A stretch of 64,000 nucleotides of DNA from Saccharothrix sp. S26 (GTDB lineage: Bacteria > Actinomycetota > Actinomycetes > Mycobacteriales > Pseudonocardiaceae). Each line of letters opens with the position of its first letter. The first letter of the stretch is position 1. The stretch lies in assembly GCF_021390395.1 (NCBI RefSeq), contig NZ_JAJUWT010000013.1, positions 1 to 64,000 of the forward strand, in the 5' to 3' direction. Positions 44,301 through 52,700 of the stretch are shown piece after piece. The position numbers were made by a program, and so were the translations under genes. The notes under the pieces are model-generated. The model searched no databases. It was not told the DNA's origin and saw only the letters and a program-made list of their open reading frames with translations.

Positions 44301-44537
44301 GACGTCCAGCGCGCGCTGCAACGCGGCCCGGTCGACCGGTCCGCGCAGCCGCAACGCGACCGGCACGTTGTAGACGGCGCTGCCGGGCGAGAACTTGTCC
44401 AGGAACCACAGGCGTTGCTGCCCGAACGACAACGGGTAGGCGGTGGGCGTGGCGGCACGGGCGCGCAGCCGTTGTGCCACCAGCTCGCGCTTGCGCGCCG
44501 AGGCCGCCGACGCGCCGGTGTCCCGCAGATCGGTCAT
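41313..44537 (-). CDS. NRPS-3: C-A-PCP
   Basis: 1074 residues. Short helical N-terminal leader, then condensation about 35-450 (HHIIADAWS at 163-171), adenylation about 480-960 (A3 YTSGSTGTPKG near 620, A5 NAYGPTE near 755), PCP with Ser in FFTLGGHSL (about 1003). The C-terminus ends in MSAEEVESMLGDQR, a short docking-like helix. Manual pocket reading is about D-I-L-Q-I-G-A-V-W-K, close to the known glycine code DILQLGLIWK, so glycine is the best guess. No epimerase domain. It overlaps neighbours on both sides by 4 bases. Confidence 0.93.
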   Translation of the reverse strand: MTDLRDTGASAASARKRELVAQRLRARAATPTAYPLSFGQQRLWFLDKFSPGSAVYNVPVALRLRGPVDRAALQRALDVLVNRHASLRTTFPDSGGEPVQLVAPTGTATLTTHELGDGDRDARAQRFADERGGIGFDLHRGPLFAASLGRFADDDQVLVLNMHHIIADAWSLSVLLGELGQAYGAALEGRDPDLPALTLQYPDFAVWQRDRMADLAAGHLDFWTRHLAGAPELLTLPTDRPRPPVVTHRGALRYGYVPIRPLEELARAHGATVFMVLLAGFAARLGRLAGQDEVVVGTPVAGRSHPDLEGLIGFFVNTLALRAHVGGDPTFSELLARVRQVAAAGLAHADLPFERLVEHLSPQRSTGHAPIYQAQLIFTNTPPMDIELAGLEVAPLVPDPKVAKFDLTVAADPQGDTLALGVEYNTDLFDESTIAEFTDRLIALLLAAAEHPDRRISELDGLTGVRRWEVLEGFNATDLELPPARTALDLVTGTGTAVSGVGSRLSYAELRARAGQVAALLRAHGVGPGSAVALCLPRDPDLVAAVLGVWQAGAAYVPLDPGWPSDRVAAMLADSGAAVLVADRELPFGGTVLRLADADRFEPAPEPCPASGEDLAYIIYTSGSTGTPKGVEVPHRAVVNLLVSFQRLLALTDADRLAAVTTLSFDISVLELLLPLTAGAEVLVVPPEVSADGVALRELLVDRGVTAMQATPATWRLLHAAGGVPAGVTTRICGGEALPRDLADDLLTDDALLWNAYGPTETTVWSSAGLVERSPAPVVLGPPIGNTRLYVLGPGLEPVPPGVVGELHIGGAGVARGYHDRPGLTASRFVPDPFAKEPGQRLYATGDLVRHRSDGTLEFLGRTDHQVKVRGFRIELGEVEAALLASGEVREAVVLAADERLVAYVVPADVPRDGLWPRLRARLAERLPDYMLPATAVVLDAFPLTPNGKTDRKALPAPVWDVDGERVPPRDAVEEVLSGIWAEVLGVPGVGAHDDFFTLGGHSLLAAKALARVQAAFGVSVPIGRMFATPTVAGVAAALLSLDDPERVTAVAELRVRLAGMSAEEVESMLGDQR

Positions 44538-45211
44538 GACGTGCTCCCGGACCTGGTCAGCCGGTCCGCGGCGGCCCGCACGTGCTCACGCAGGTGCGTG
44601 GGCACGCGGTCGCCGAACCGTTGCAGGTAGGCGGCCACGGTGGTGTCGTCGTCCCGCAGGAACGGGAAGTCCGTGGGCACCATGTGCCGGATCGCCAGCA
44701 GCGGCACGGGACTGTGCAGCGGGCGGAACAGCGGGTTCCACAGGCCCGCCTTCTGCGGCGGGCCGGGGTGGAACTCGCCCAGCATCAGCCCGTCGCGGGT
44801 GTACTGCGGCTTGAGCAGTTGCTGCGCCCGGTCCACCACGCCGAACTCGGTCAGGTCCGGGAACAGGATCACGATGGTCTTGAACTGCGCGCCCGGCCCC
44901 TTCCTCGGCTCCAGCTCGGCGAACCAGTCGCGGTAGTGCAGCAGCAGCGCGGCCAGCTCGTCGGGGTCCTGCGGTGCGCCGGCGTGCACGGACAGGTAGA
45001 ACAGACCGCGTTGCAAGGACGTGTCGGTGAACGGGCACACCGCGCCCCTCCGCCCCAGGTCCGGGTGCGGTCCGCACAGGTACTCACCGGCCCACTCGAA
45101 CACGGTCCTCAGCGCGGGTTCGTGCGCCGCGACCGCGTCGGGCAGCCGAGGCGCGGCGAAGTCCGCCGGCTCGACCAGGGGGTGGGCCTGGTGGGTCGGA
45201 TGGATCAACAT
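44534..45211 (-). CDS. DUF6875-like protein of unknown function in NRPS operon
   Basis: 225 residues from ATG 45211 (TGATG with the previous stop; GGTGGAG lies upstream). Conserved-looking parts: CPFTDTSLQRGLFYLSVHAG, FKTIVILFPDLTEFGVVDRA, LLKPQYTRDGLMLGEFHPG, and FRPLHSPVPLLAIRHMVPTD. From memory this matches the DUF6875 family seen in actinobacterial biosynthetic clusters, with no known activity. A CP..(x)..R and many conserved His/Asp residues suggest a fold with catalytic potential, but I assign no reaction. Its place inside the operon between the monooxygenase and NRPS-3 argues for a direct role in assembly or tailoring. Confidence 0.62.
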   Translation of the reverse strand: MLIHPTHQAHPLVEPADFAAPRLPDAVAAHEPALRTVFEWAGEYLCGPHPDLGRRGAVCPFTDTSLQRGLFYLSVHAGAPQDPDELAALLLHYRDWFAELEPRKGPGAQFKTIVILFPDLTEFGVVDRAQQLLKPQYTRDGLMLGEFHPGPPQKAGLWNPLFRPLHSPVPLLAIRHMVPTDFPFLRDDDTTVAAYLQRFGDRVPTHLREHVRAAADRLTRSGSTS

Positions 45212-46548
45212 CAACTCCACCTGCCTTTGTTCCGGGACCGGCGGGCCAGGCCCGCCAGCGCCGCACCGGCCACCGCGGCCGTGACGCCGCCGAGCACGCG
45301 GTCCTGCCGCCGTGCCCGGGTCAACGCCTCGCCGTAGGGGACCGTGGTGTGCGTGATCAGGGTGTAGAGCGGCACCCACGCGTTCGGGAAGAGCCGGTGC
45401 AGCGCCAGGTCCACCTTCTTGCGGGCGGTGAACAGCGGCGAGCGCACCTTGTCGCGCAGCTCCACGAAGTTGCGCTTGGACAGCTCGGCCAGCACGTCGG
45501 TGTGCGGTCGGCGCGACCTCTCGAACAGCGCCAACGCGCCGGGCAGGTCGTGCGGGTGCGCGGCCAGCGAGCGGTCGAGCACCGAGCAGTCCTCGAACGC
45601 GGCGTTCATGCCCTGCCCGAAGAACGGGTACACGGCGTGCGCGGCGTCGCCGATGAGCACGATCCCGCGGCCTTCCCCGGCCGTGACGTGCCACGGGGCC
45701 GTGCGCACGGTGACCAGGCTCGCGGGCGGGTGCGCCAGGAACTGCTCGACGAGGTCAGGGATGAGCGTGAGCGTGTCGGGGAACCGGTGGGCGAAGAACG
45801 ACCGCACCCGCTCGGGCTCGGTCAGCCCGGCGAACCCCCGGTCGCCGTCGAACGGCAGGAACACGGTCGCGGTGAGCGAGCCGTCCACGTTCGGGTGCGC
45901 CACGATCAGCCCGTCGTCACCCGGCCACACGTGCAGCGCCCGCGGCTCGGTGCGCGGCTCGCCGTCGTCGCCGGTCGGGATCAGCAGCTCCTTGTAGCCC
46001 CACTCCAGGAACTCCTGGTGCAGGTCCATCCGCAGGCCGCGGCCCAACTGCGCGCGCACCGCGGAGAACGCGCCGTCCGCGCCGACGACCAGGTCGGCCG
46101 TGCGCACGGTCCCGTCGTCGGTGGTGACGGCCGGTTCGACCCGGTCGACGGCGGTCACCCGGCAACCCCAGGAGAAGCCGACGCCGAGCCGTTCGGCCTC
46201 GTCCACCAGCGCGACGTTGAGGTCGTGCCGCAGCACGGAGTGCAGGATCTGGTCCTCGGCCACCCCGTAGGGCTGGAAGCGCAGCGTGCCGTCCGGCAGG
46301 TGCACGGCTCGGCCGCGCATCGGCACGGTCAGCGGCGCCAACCGCTCCAGCAGGCCGATCTCGCGCAGCGCCACGATCCCGCGCTGCGACAGGCCGAGGT
46401 TGATCGACCGGCCCTCCTCGCGCACGCCCGGCGCCCGCGGGTCGCCCCGCCGTTCGAGCACCTCCACGTCGAACCCGCGCCGCGCCAGGTAGACCGCGGT
46501 CAACGAGCCGGCCAGCCCCGCGCCGACGACGAGCGCCTCGCGGGTCAT
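45211..46548 (-). CDS. FAD-dependent monooxygenase, kynurenine 3-monooxygenase type
   Basis: 445 residues. N-terminal FAD Rossmann motif ALVVGAGLAGSLTAVYLARR. KMO-type signatures: GRSINLGLSQRGIVALREIG, PYGVAEDQILHSVLRHDLN, EFLEWGYKELLIP, and the late FAD motif IVLIGDAAHAVYPFFGQGMN then AAFEDCSVLD. C-terminal hydrophobic tail segment (VTAAVAGAALAGLA) as in membrane-associated KMO. It would hydroxylate kynurenine or a related aryl group with NADPH and oxygen. No tryptophan dioxygenase or kynureninase gene is in the window. It overlaps NRPS-2 by ATGA, so it probably makes or modifies a building block of this peptide. Confidence 0.9.
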   Translation of the reverse strand: MTREALVVGAGLAGSLTAVYLARRGFDVEVLERRGDPRAPGVREEGRSINLGLSQRGIVALREIGLLERLAPLTVPMRGRAVHLPDGTLRFQPYGVAEDQILHSVLRHDLNVALVDEAERLGVGFSWGCRVTAVDRVEPAVTTDDGTVRTADLVVGADGAFSAVRAQLGRGLRMDLHQEFLEWGYKELLIPTGDDGEPRTEPRALHVWPGDDGLIVAHPNVDGSLTATVFLPFDGDRGFAGLTEPERVRSFFAHRFPDTLTLIPDLVEQFLAHPPASLVTVRTAPWHVTAGEGRGIVLIGDAAHAVYPFFGQGMNAAFEDCSVLDRSLAAHPHDLPGALALFERSRRPHTDVLAELSKRNFVELRDKVRSPLFTARKKVDLALHRLFPNAWVPLYTLITHTTVPYGEALTRARRQDRVLGGVTAAVAGAALAGLARRSRNKGRWS

Positions 46549-49500
46549 GCCTCGTCCTCGTCGGCCAGCGTGCCGAGCAGCCGGTCGATCTCCTCGTCGG
46601 ACAGCTCGTCCAGCTGGTCGAGCAACGGCACCGGTCCCCGGCCGACAGCGGTCGTGCCGCGGTCGAGGTTCGCGCACAGCTCCGCGATGGTCGGCGCGGC
46701 GAACAACGTCGCCAACGGCAGGTCGACGTCCAGCGCGACGCGGACGCGGGCCAGCATCTGGGTCGCGGTCAGCGAGTGGCCGCCCAGGGCGAAGAAGTTG
46801 TCGTGCACGCCCAGCGGCGCGTCCGCCGCCATGCTCAGCACTTCACGCCAGATCTGCGCCAACCGCCGTTCGGTGTCGTCGCGCGGCTCGACGCGCTCGA
46901 CGTCGTCGGTCGTCCACACCGGGTCGGGCAGCGCGTCCCGGTCGATCTTGCCGGTGCCGGTGCGCGGCAACTCCGGCAGCACGACGATCGCCGCCGGCAG
47001 CATGTAGTCGGGCAGGCTCGCGGCCAGGTGCGGCCGCACCCGCCGGCGCAGCTCCTCCTCGCCGACACCGGTGTCGGCGGGCACCGCGTACGCCACCAGC
47101 CGCACGTCGGCGGCGTGCGCCGACCAGGCGACGACGACGGCGTGCGCCACGTCCGGGTGGGCGCGCAGCACGGCCTCGATCTCGCCCGGCTCGATCCGGT
47201 AGCCGCGCACCTTGAGCTGCCGGTCGGCGCGGCCCAGGAACTCCAGCTTGCCGTCGGCGTGGCGCCGGACCAGGTCGCCGGAGGCGTAGAGCCGCCCGCC
47301 GGGCGGCCCGAACGGGTCGGGCCGGAACCGCTCCGCGGTCAGGTCGGGCTGCCCGTGGTAGCCGCGGGCCACGCCCGCGCCGCCGATGTGCAGCTCGCCG
47401 ATCACGCCCGGCGGCACGGGCCGCATCAACGGGTCCAGCACGTGCAGCGAGGTGCCCTTGACCGCCGGGCCGAGCCGCACGGGTTCCGGCGCGGGCGAGA
47501 CCACGCCGGCCGCCGAGTACACCGTGGTCTCGGTCGGCCCGTAGCCGTCGATCAGGGTGGCCCCGTCGGTCTGGAGGTCGTCGGCCAGGTCGCGGGTCAT
47601 CGCCTCGCCGCCGCTGATCCGCAGCCGCACCCGCGCGGGCACGCCGCCCGCCGCGACGATCATCCGCCAGCTCGCCGGACCGCCCTGCACGACCGTGGCC
47701 CGCGTTTGCTCGATCCGCGCCCTGAGCACAGCGCCGTCGGCCACGTCGTCCGCCGGGATCACCACGAGCGTCGCACCGCTGATGAGCGGGGCCAGCATCT
47801 CCACGGTGGACACGTCGAACGCGGGCGTGGTGATGGAGGCGAGCCGGTCGTCCGGCGTCAGCTCCATCAGCTCGCCCATCGCGCGCAACAACGCCGCCAG
47901 CCCGCCCTGGGTGCACCGCACGCCCTTCGGCTTGCCGGTCGACCCCGAGGTGTGGATGACGTAGGCCAGCGCCCCGGGGTGCTGCGGCGCGGCCGGGGGA
48001 GGCGTGTCCGGACGGGCGTCGAGGTCGGCGGTGTCCAGGTCGACCTCGGTCCACGGCCCGGTCAACGGTCCCGTGACCGCCCGCGAGGCACCGTCGGTGA
48101 CCAGCACCGGCACGTCCGACCCCGCGGCCATGGCGGCGAGCCGGGCCGGTGGCCACGACGGGTCCAGCGGCAGGTAGCCCGCGCCGGCGCGCCACGCGGC
48201 CAGGATGCCGACCACCATCGGCGCGCCCCGGTCCAAGCACAGCGCCACCGGCTGGTCCGGCCGCACGCCCGCCTCCAGCAGCACGTGCGCCAGGCGGTTC
48301 GCCGCCCGGTCCAGCTCGCCGCACGTCAACGCGCCCTCGATCGCGACCGCGTCCGGGTGCCGCGCCAACGCGGCGAACACCAGGTCCGCGGCGGTCTCGG
48401 CGGGCACCTCGACGGCGGGCTCCTGCGGCGCGTGGTCACCCAGCCACAGCTCGGCCACCCGGTCGGCGGGGGAGGCGTGCACGGCGGCGGCGAACACCCC
48501 GTGCAGCGCGGCGATCGTCTCCGGCGTGAACAGCTCCGAGTCGTACTGCCAGCGCGCGAACCACCGCTCACCCGCCCGTTCGACGGTCAGCGACAGGTCG
48601 AACTTCGCCCCGCCGTTGGCCACCGCCTCGGGCCTGATCGTGACCGGACCGGCCGTCCGCGCGGGCGGCACCGGCTCGACCGCGAACATCACCTGCACCA
48701 GCGGCGCGTGCGCCAGGGTCCGCTGCGGCGCGGCGATGTCCACCAGCCGCTCGAACGGCAGGTCCTGGTGCGCGAGCGCGGCCACGGTCGCCTCCTCGGC
48801 CGCCGCGACCACCTCGCCGAACGTGGTGTCCGGCGCGAACCTCGCCCGCAACGGCAGGGTGTTGGCCACGAAGCCGACCAGGCCCTCGGTCTCCGGCCTG
48901 GTGCGCGCCGCGACCGGCGTGGCCACCAGGAAGTCCGCCTGCCCGGTCACCCGGTGCAGCACGCACTGGAACACCGCCAGCAACCGCGCGAACGACCCGT
49001 CCGGCACGTCCAGCCCGGCCCGCAGCTCCGCGCCCCGGCCGGTCGGCGCCGCCGGTCGGGCCCGGTCCGTCGGCAGGGACAGCACGGTCGGCACGCCGCG
49101 CAGCGCCTCCCGCCAGTACTCGGCGTCGCCGTCGAACGCGCCGCCCTCGGCCTGCTCCCGTTGCCACACCGCGTAGTCGGGGTACTGCACCGGCAGGTCG
49201 GGCAGCCCGTGCGGCACGCCGGCGACCTCGGCCGCGTACAGCCGGGCCAGCTCGTCGAACAGCACCGCGCACGACCAGCCGTCGGCGATCGCGTGGTGCA
49301 GCACGAGGACGAGCACGTGCTCGTCCGGCCCGACCTCCACCAGGCCCGCGCGCAGCAACGGCCCGCCGTCCAGCGCGAACGGGCGGCCCACCTCCTCGCG
49401 CACCACCGCGTCCACGTCACCCGACAGGCGCGCCAGCGGCACGGTCAACGCCGCCGACACCACCTGCACCGGCACGCCGTCCTCGGCCGCGAACCGCGTC

Positions 49501-49703
49501 CGCAGCGCCTCGTGCCGGGCGACCAGCGCGTTCAGCGCCACCCGCAACGCCTCGACGTCCAGCGGACCGTCGAGACCGACCCGCCAGCCGATGTTGTAGA
49601 CCGGGCTCGCGGGCAGCAGCTGGTCGACCAACCACAGCCTGCGCTGCCCGGACGAGGCCGGGAACCGGAACACCTCGTCCTCTTCTGGTATCACCGCGCT
49701 CAC
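46545..49703 (-). CDS. NRPS-2: C-A-PCP
   Basis: 1052 residues from GTG 49703, overlapping the NRPS-1 stop as GTGA. Condensation about 10-430 (HHAIADGWS at 136), adenylation about 440-930 (A3 HTSGSTGKPKG near 584, with His for the usual Tyr, A5 DGYGPTE near 719, A10 Lys in TGTGKIDRD), PCP with Ser in FFALGGHSL (about 977). C-terminal acidic helix LDELSDEEIDRLL is a likely docking element. Manual pocket reading is about D-V-V-Q-I-G-G-V-Y-K, not assignable from memory. No epimerase. Overlaps the KMO-like gene by ATGA. Confidence 0.93.
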   Translation of the reverse strand: MSAVIPEEDEVFRFPASSGQRRLWLVDQLLPASPVYNIGWRVGLDGPLDVEALRVALNALVARHEALRTRFAAEDGVPVQVVSAALTVPLARLSGDVDAVVREEVGRPFALDGGPLLRAGLVEVGPDEHVLVLVLHHAIADGWSCAVLFDELARLYAAEVAGVPHGLPDLPVQYPDYAVWQREQAEGGAFDGDAEYWREALRGVPTVLSLPTDRARPAAPTGRGAELRAGLDVPDGSFARLLAVFQCVLHRVTGQADFLVATPVAARTRPETEGLVGFVANTLPLRARFAPDTTFGEVVAAAEEATVAALAHQDLPFERLVDIAAPQRTLAHAPLVQVMFAVEPVPPARTAGPVTIRPEAVANGGAKFDLSLTVERAGERWFARWQYDSELFTPETIAALHGVFAAAVHASPADRVAELWLGDHAPQEPAVEVPAETAADLVFAALARHPDAVAIEGALTCGELDRAANRLAHVLLEAGVRPDQPVALCLDRGAPMVVGILAAWRAGAGYLPLDPSWPPARLAAMAAGSDVPVLVTDGASRAVTGPLTGPWTEVDLDTADLDARPDTPPPAAPQHPGALAYVIHTSGSTGKPKGVRCTQGGLAALLRAMGELMELTPDDRLASITTPAFDVSTVEMLAPLISGATLVVIPADDVADGAVLRARIEQTRATVVQGGPASWRMIVAAGGVPARVRLRISGGEAMTRDLADDLQTDGATLIDGYGPTETTVYSAAGVVSPAPEPVRLGPAVKGTSLHVLDPLMRPVPPGVIGELHIGGAGVARGYHGQPDLTAERFRPDPFGPPGGRLYASGDLVRRHADGKLEFLGRADRQLKVRGYRIEPGEIEAVLRAHPDVAHAVVVAWSAHAADVRLVAYAVPADTGVGEEELRRRVRPHLAASLPDYMLPAAIVVLPELPRTGTGKIDRDALPDPVWTTDDVERVEPRDDTERRLAQIWREVLSMAADAPLGVHDNFFALGGHSLTATQMLARVRVALDVDLPLATLFAAPTIAELCANLDRGTTAVGRGPVPLLDQLDELSDEEIDRLLGTLADEDEA

Positions 49704-52700
49704 CGCGGTCCCTCCCCCCTCAGACCGACACCCTGCGGCCAACCCCTCCGGTCGACCGCCACCACCCGGAACTCCGCCGTGTGCCGAGCGCCCGCGGCGT
49801 CGGTCAACCACAGCTGGTCCGGACCGGGCAGCATCTCGCCCACGCCCAGCGGGGCGTCCGGCTTCTCGCGGTCCAGCGCGCGCACCGCGTGCGCGAACAG
49901 CTCGACCGACGGCTGGCTCTCCAGGTCCACGTAGAACGGCTTGTGCTCCACCGGGCTCTTCACGAACACGAACCTCGGCATGCCGTGCTCCCGCCGCCAC
50001 GCCTGCGCCCGCAGGAAGCGGGTCCGCTCGTCCGGGGCGAACGCGAACGCCGACCTCGCGGCGGGTAATCGCCAGCCCTCCCTGGCGACGACCAGCCGGT
50101 CCAGGCTGACCCGGGGCGTGTGCTCGCCCGCGGGCAGCAACCGGAAGTGCTGCACCAACTGCGCCATGACCTGCTCGTTGAGCAGCTCGACCAGGTCGAC
50201 GTCCACCCGGCCGTCCCGGCTGCGCGCCACCAGCCGCCCGTCGCTCTCGGTCACCTCGCACGCCCCGACCGGCACCGCGTCGCGCAACCCCGGCCCGCAC
50301 GCGTCGTGGCCGAACACGATCTTCAGGTCGTCCGGCGAGACGAGCGCGTCGGCGAGCCGTTGCGGCGTGCCGCCCTCCTCGCGCGTGGTGGCCAGCACGA
50401 CCCGCGGTCCGGCCATGTCGTGCCGCATCGCCGCCCGGAGCTGGTCCGGGTCGGGGTGCTGGGACACGAACAACGCCGCGCGCATGGTGTTCACGCCGGG
50501 GTGGACCTCGCCCAGCACCCACCGGTAGTCGCCCGCGCGGATCGCGTCCTCGTCCCGGGCCGCGATGAGGACGTCCGGGCTGTGCTGGACGGCTCCTCGC
50601 CAGCCGGGGCGGGGCGCGGCGAACGCCTTGAGCACGGCGTCCCGCACGTCGGCCACCCGGTAGTGGGCCTCACGGCCGTCCGGCGCGTGCCCGAGGGCCT
50701 TGGCCCAGCGGTCCTGCAAGGTCCGCACGAGCCGGCCGATCAGCCGCTCGTCGAGGCGGAAGATCGTGTCGTTGGCCCACAGCCAGAAGTCGGCCAGCCG
50801 CACCCGGTCCGAGCCGGTGGCCGCGACCCGCTCCCGGTACACCTCGCGCAGCGCGCGCCCGTACAGCGCCGAACCGGCGAAGGTGAACCACCGTGCGGCT
50901 TCCAGCACCAGTGACAAGGGCGTCCACAGCGTCTCCACCAACGCGGGGGAGAGGGTGACGTCGAGGTCGCGCCGGCACTCCTCGTGGACGACCGTGCGGC
51001 CCGCGTAGAACAGCCCCGGCCGGCGCACGGCCGCCGTGCCCGTGATGGCGGTGAACTTCTCGTGCAGCGCGCCGATCGCGTGCACCAGCCGGTCCGGGTC
51101 GCCCACGGCGGCGGCGACGTCGTCACGCCCGCGCTCGATCTCGCGCAGCGCCCGTTCGGCCCCGGCGCGGGCGTCCGGGTCGCCGATGGCCGTGATCTGC
51201 TCGCGCAGCGCCGTTTCCGGCACCAACGCCTCCGGCGGCACCTCCAACGTCCACGCGATCCGCTTGGCCTGCCGCAGCCGTTCGAGGGTGGCCAGCACGT
51301 CGTCGACGGGCCGGTCGAGGTCGCGGGCGATCTCGGGCGCGCGGCGCAGCCCGTCGCAGGCGGCGAGCACGGCCGCGTCCGCCGCGGGCAGCCGCACCGG
51401 GTCGGTCATCGGCACGTGCAGGGTGTCGCCCACGACCTCCACGAACGGCATCCGCCTGGGCACCGCCCACGGCCGCACGGCGTCGGTGGTCAACGCCTCG
51501 GCCAACTGCTGGACGGCCCAGTTCTCCAGGTAGGTGGTGCGCGAGGCGATCAGGTCCGGTCCCGGTCGCGCGGTGATCGCGGCGGGCGCGTCGTCGGCGA
51601 CCCTGGCCCAGCCGACCGGCCCGAAGTAGCCGATCGTGTCGTTCTTCGCGCAGTACCGCTGGAGGTAGCTGACGACGGTGTGCTCCCAGCGGCGGTAGTC
51701 GACGTTGCGCGAGGTGGGCCGGTCGCCGGACAACGCCTGGTGCAACGCGTCCACGGCGGTCTGGAGGGCGCGCGGGTTCTGCCACGCCACCGCTTCGCGG
51801 AACTTCGCGTCGCCGCTGACCACGCGCAACACCTCGGCGGCGGCCGTGCGACCCGCCTCGAACCGCGTGCCGTACTCGGCGAGCGACCGCTCGTGCCGTG
51901 CGGCGGCTTCGGCGGCCGTCGCCAACGCCCGGTCGACTTCGTCGTCGGACGTCGTCGAGTGGACCGGTCGCGGACCCACGACCAGCACGGCCGCCGATCC
52001 GCCGTCGGGGTCGGGCGCGGTCCTGACTGGCGTCGCATCGGGGTCGGCCGCGACCAGGACCGCGGGCGGACCGGGGTCCGGGATGGGCAGCGCGACCGTC
52101 ACCGGGTCCGGCGGCGCGAGCGCGGCCAGGGCGGCGCGGGCCTCGGCGAACCGCCCCTTGCGCACCAGCCTCCCGATCCGCCGCAACGCCGACCGGCGCT
52201 CGCCGCTGGAGGCGTCCTCCACCTCGCGCAGCACCCGGAACGCCGCCCACCGCGCCTGGCTCACCTCGTCCTCGGCCGCGAGCACCGCCTCCGCGGCCCG
52301 CGCCGCGTCCGGGCTCGCCACGGCCAGCAGCGGCTCGACGCCGAAGCCCGTGCCGCGCAGCTCCACCCACCGCCACGCCGCCCAGTGACCCGCGCCGGGC
52401 AGCACCAGGTGGTCGGCGACCGGCCGGGCGGACGTGCGCTGCGCGGGCACCAGGTACGCCGACCGGTCCCGCCGCGTGATCGGCGCACGACCCGTCGACG
52501 ACCCCGCCGCCGCGTCCACCACCGCCGCGCACGCGGCCAGCGTCCGAGCCCGGTGCAGGTCGGCGACCGGCACCTCGACCCCGAACTCCTCCCGCACCCG
52601 GAACGCCAGCCGCACCGCGAGCAGCGAGTTGCCGCCGACGGCGAAGAAGTCGTCCTCCGCGAACACCTCCGGCGCGTCCAGCAGGTGCTCCCACAGCGCG

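Noticed and set aside
41532-44630. Long frames antisense to NRPS-3 (also 46776-49934, 50984-53809 and 53813-55645 opposite NRPS-2 and NRPS-1)
   Set aside because: Same low-complexity antisense pattern, no start signals, no recognisable domain.
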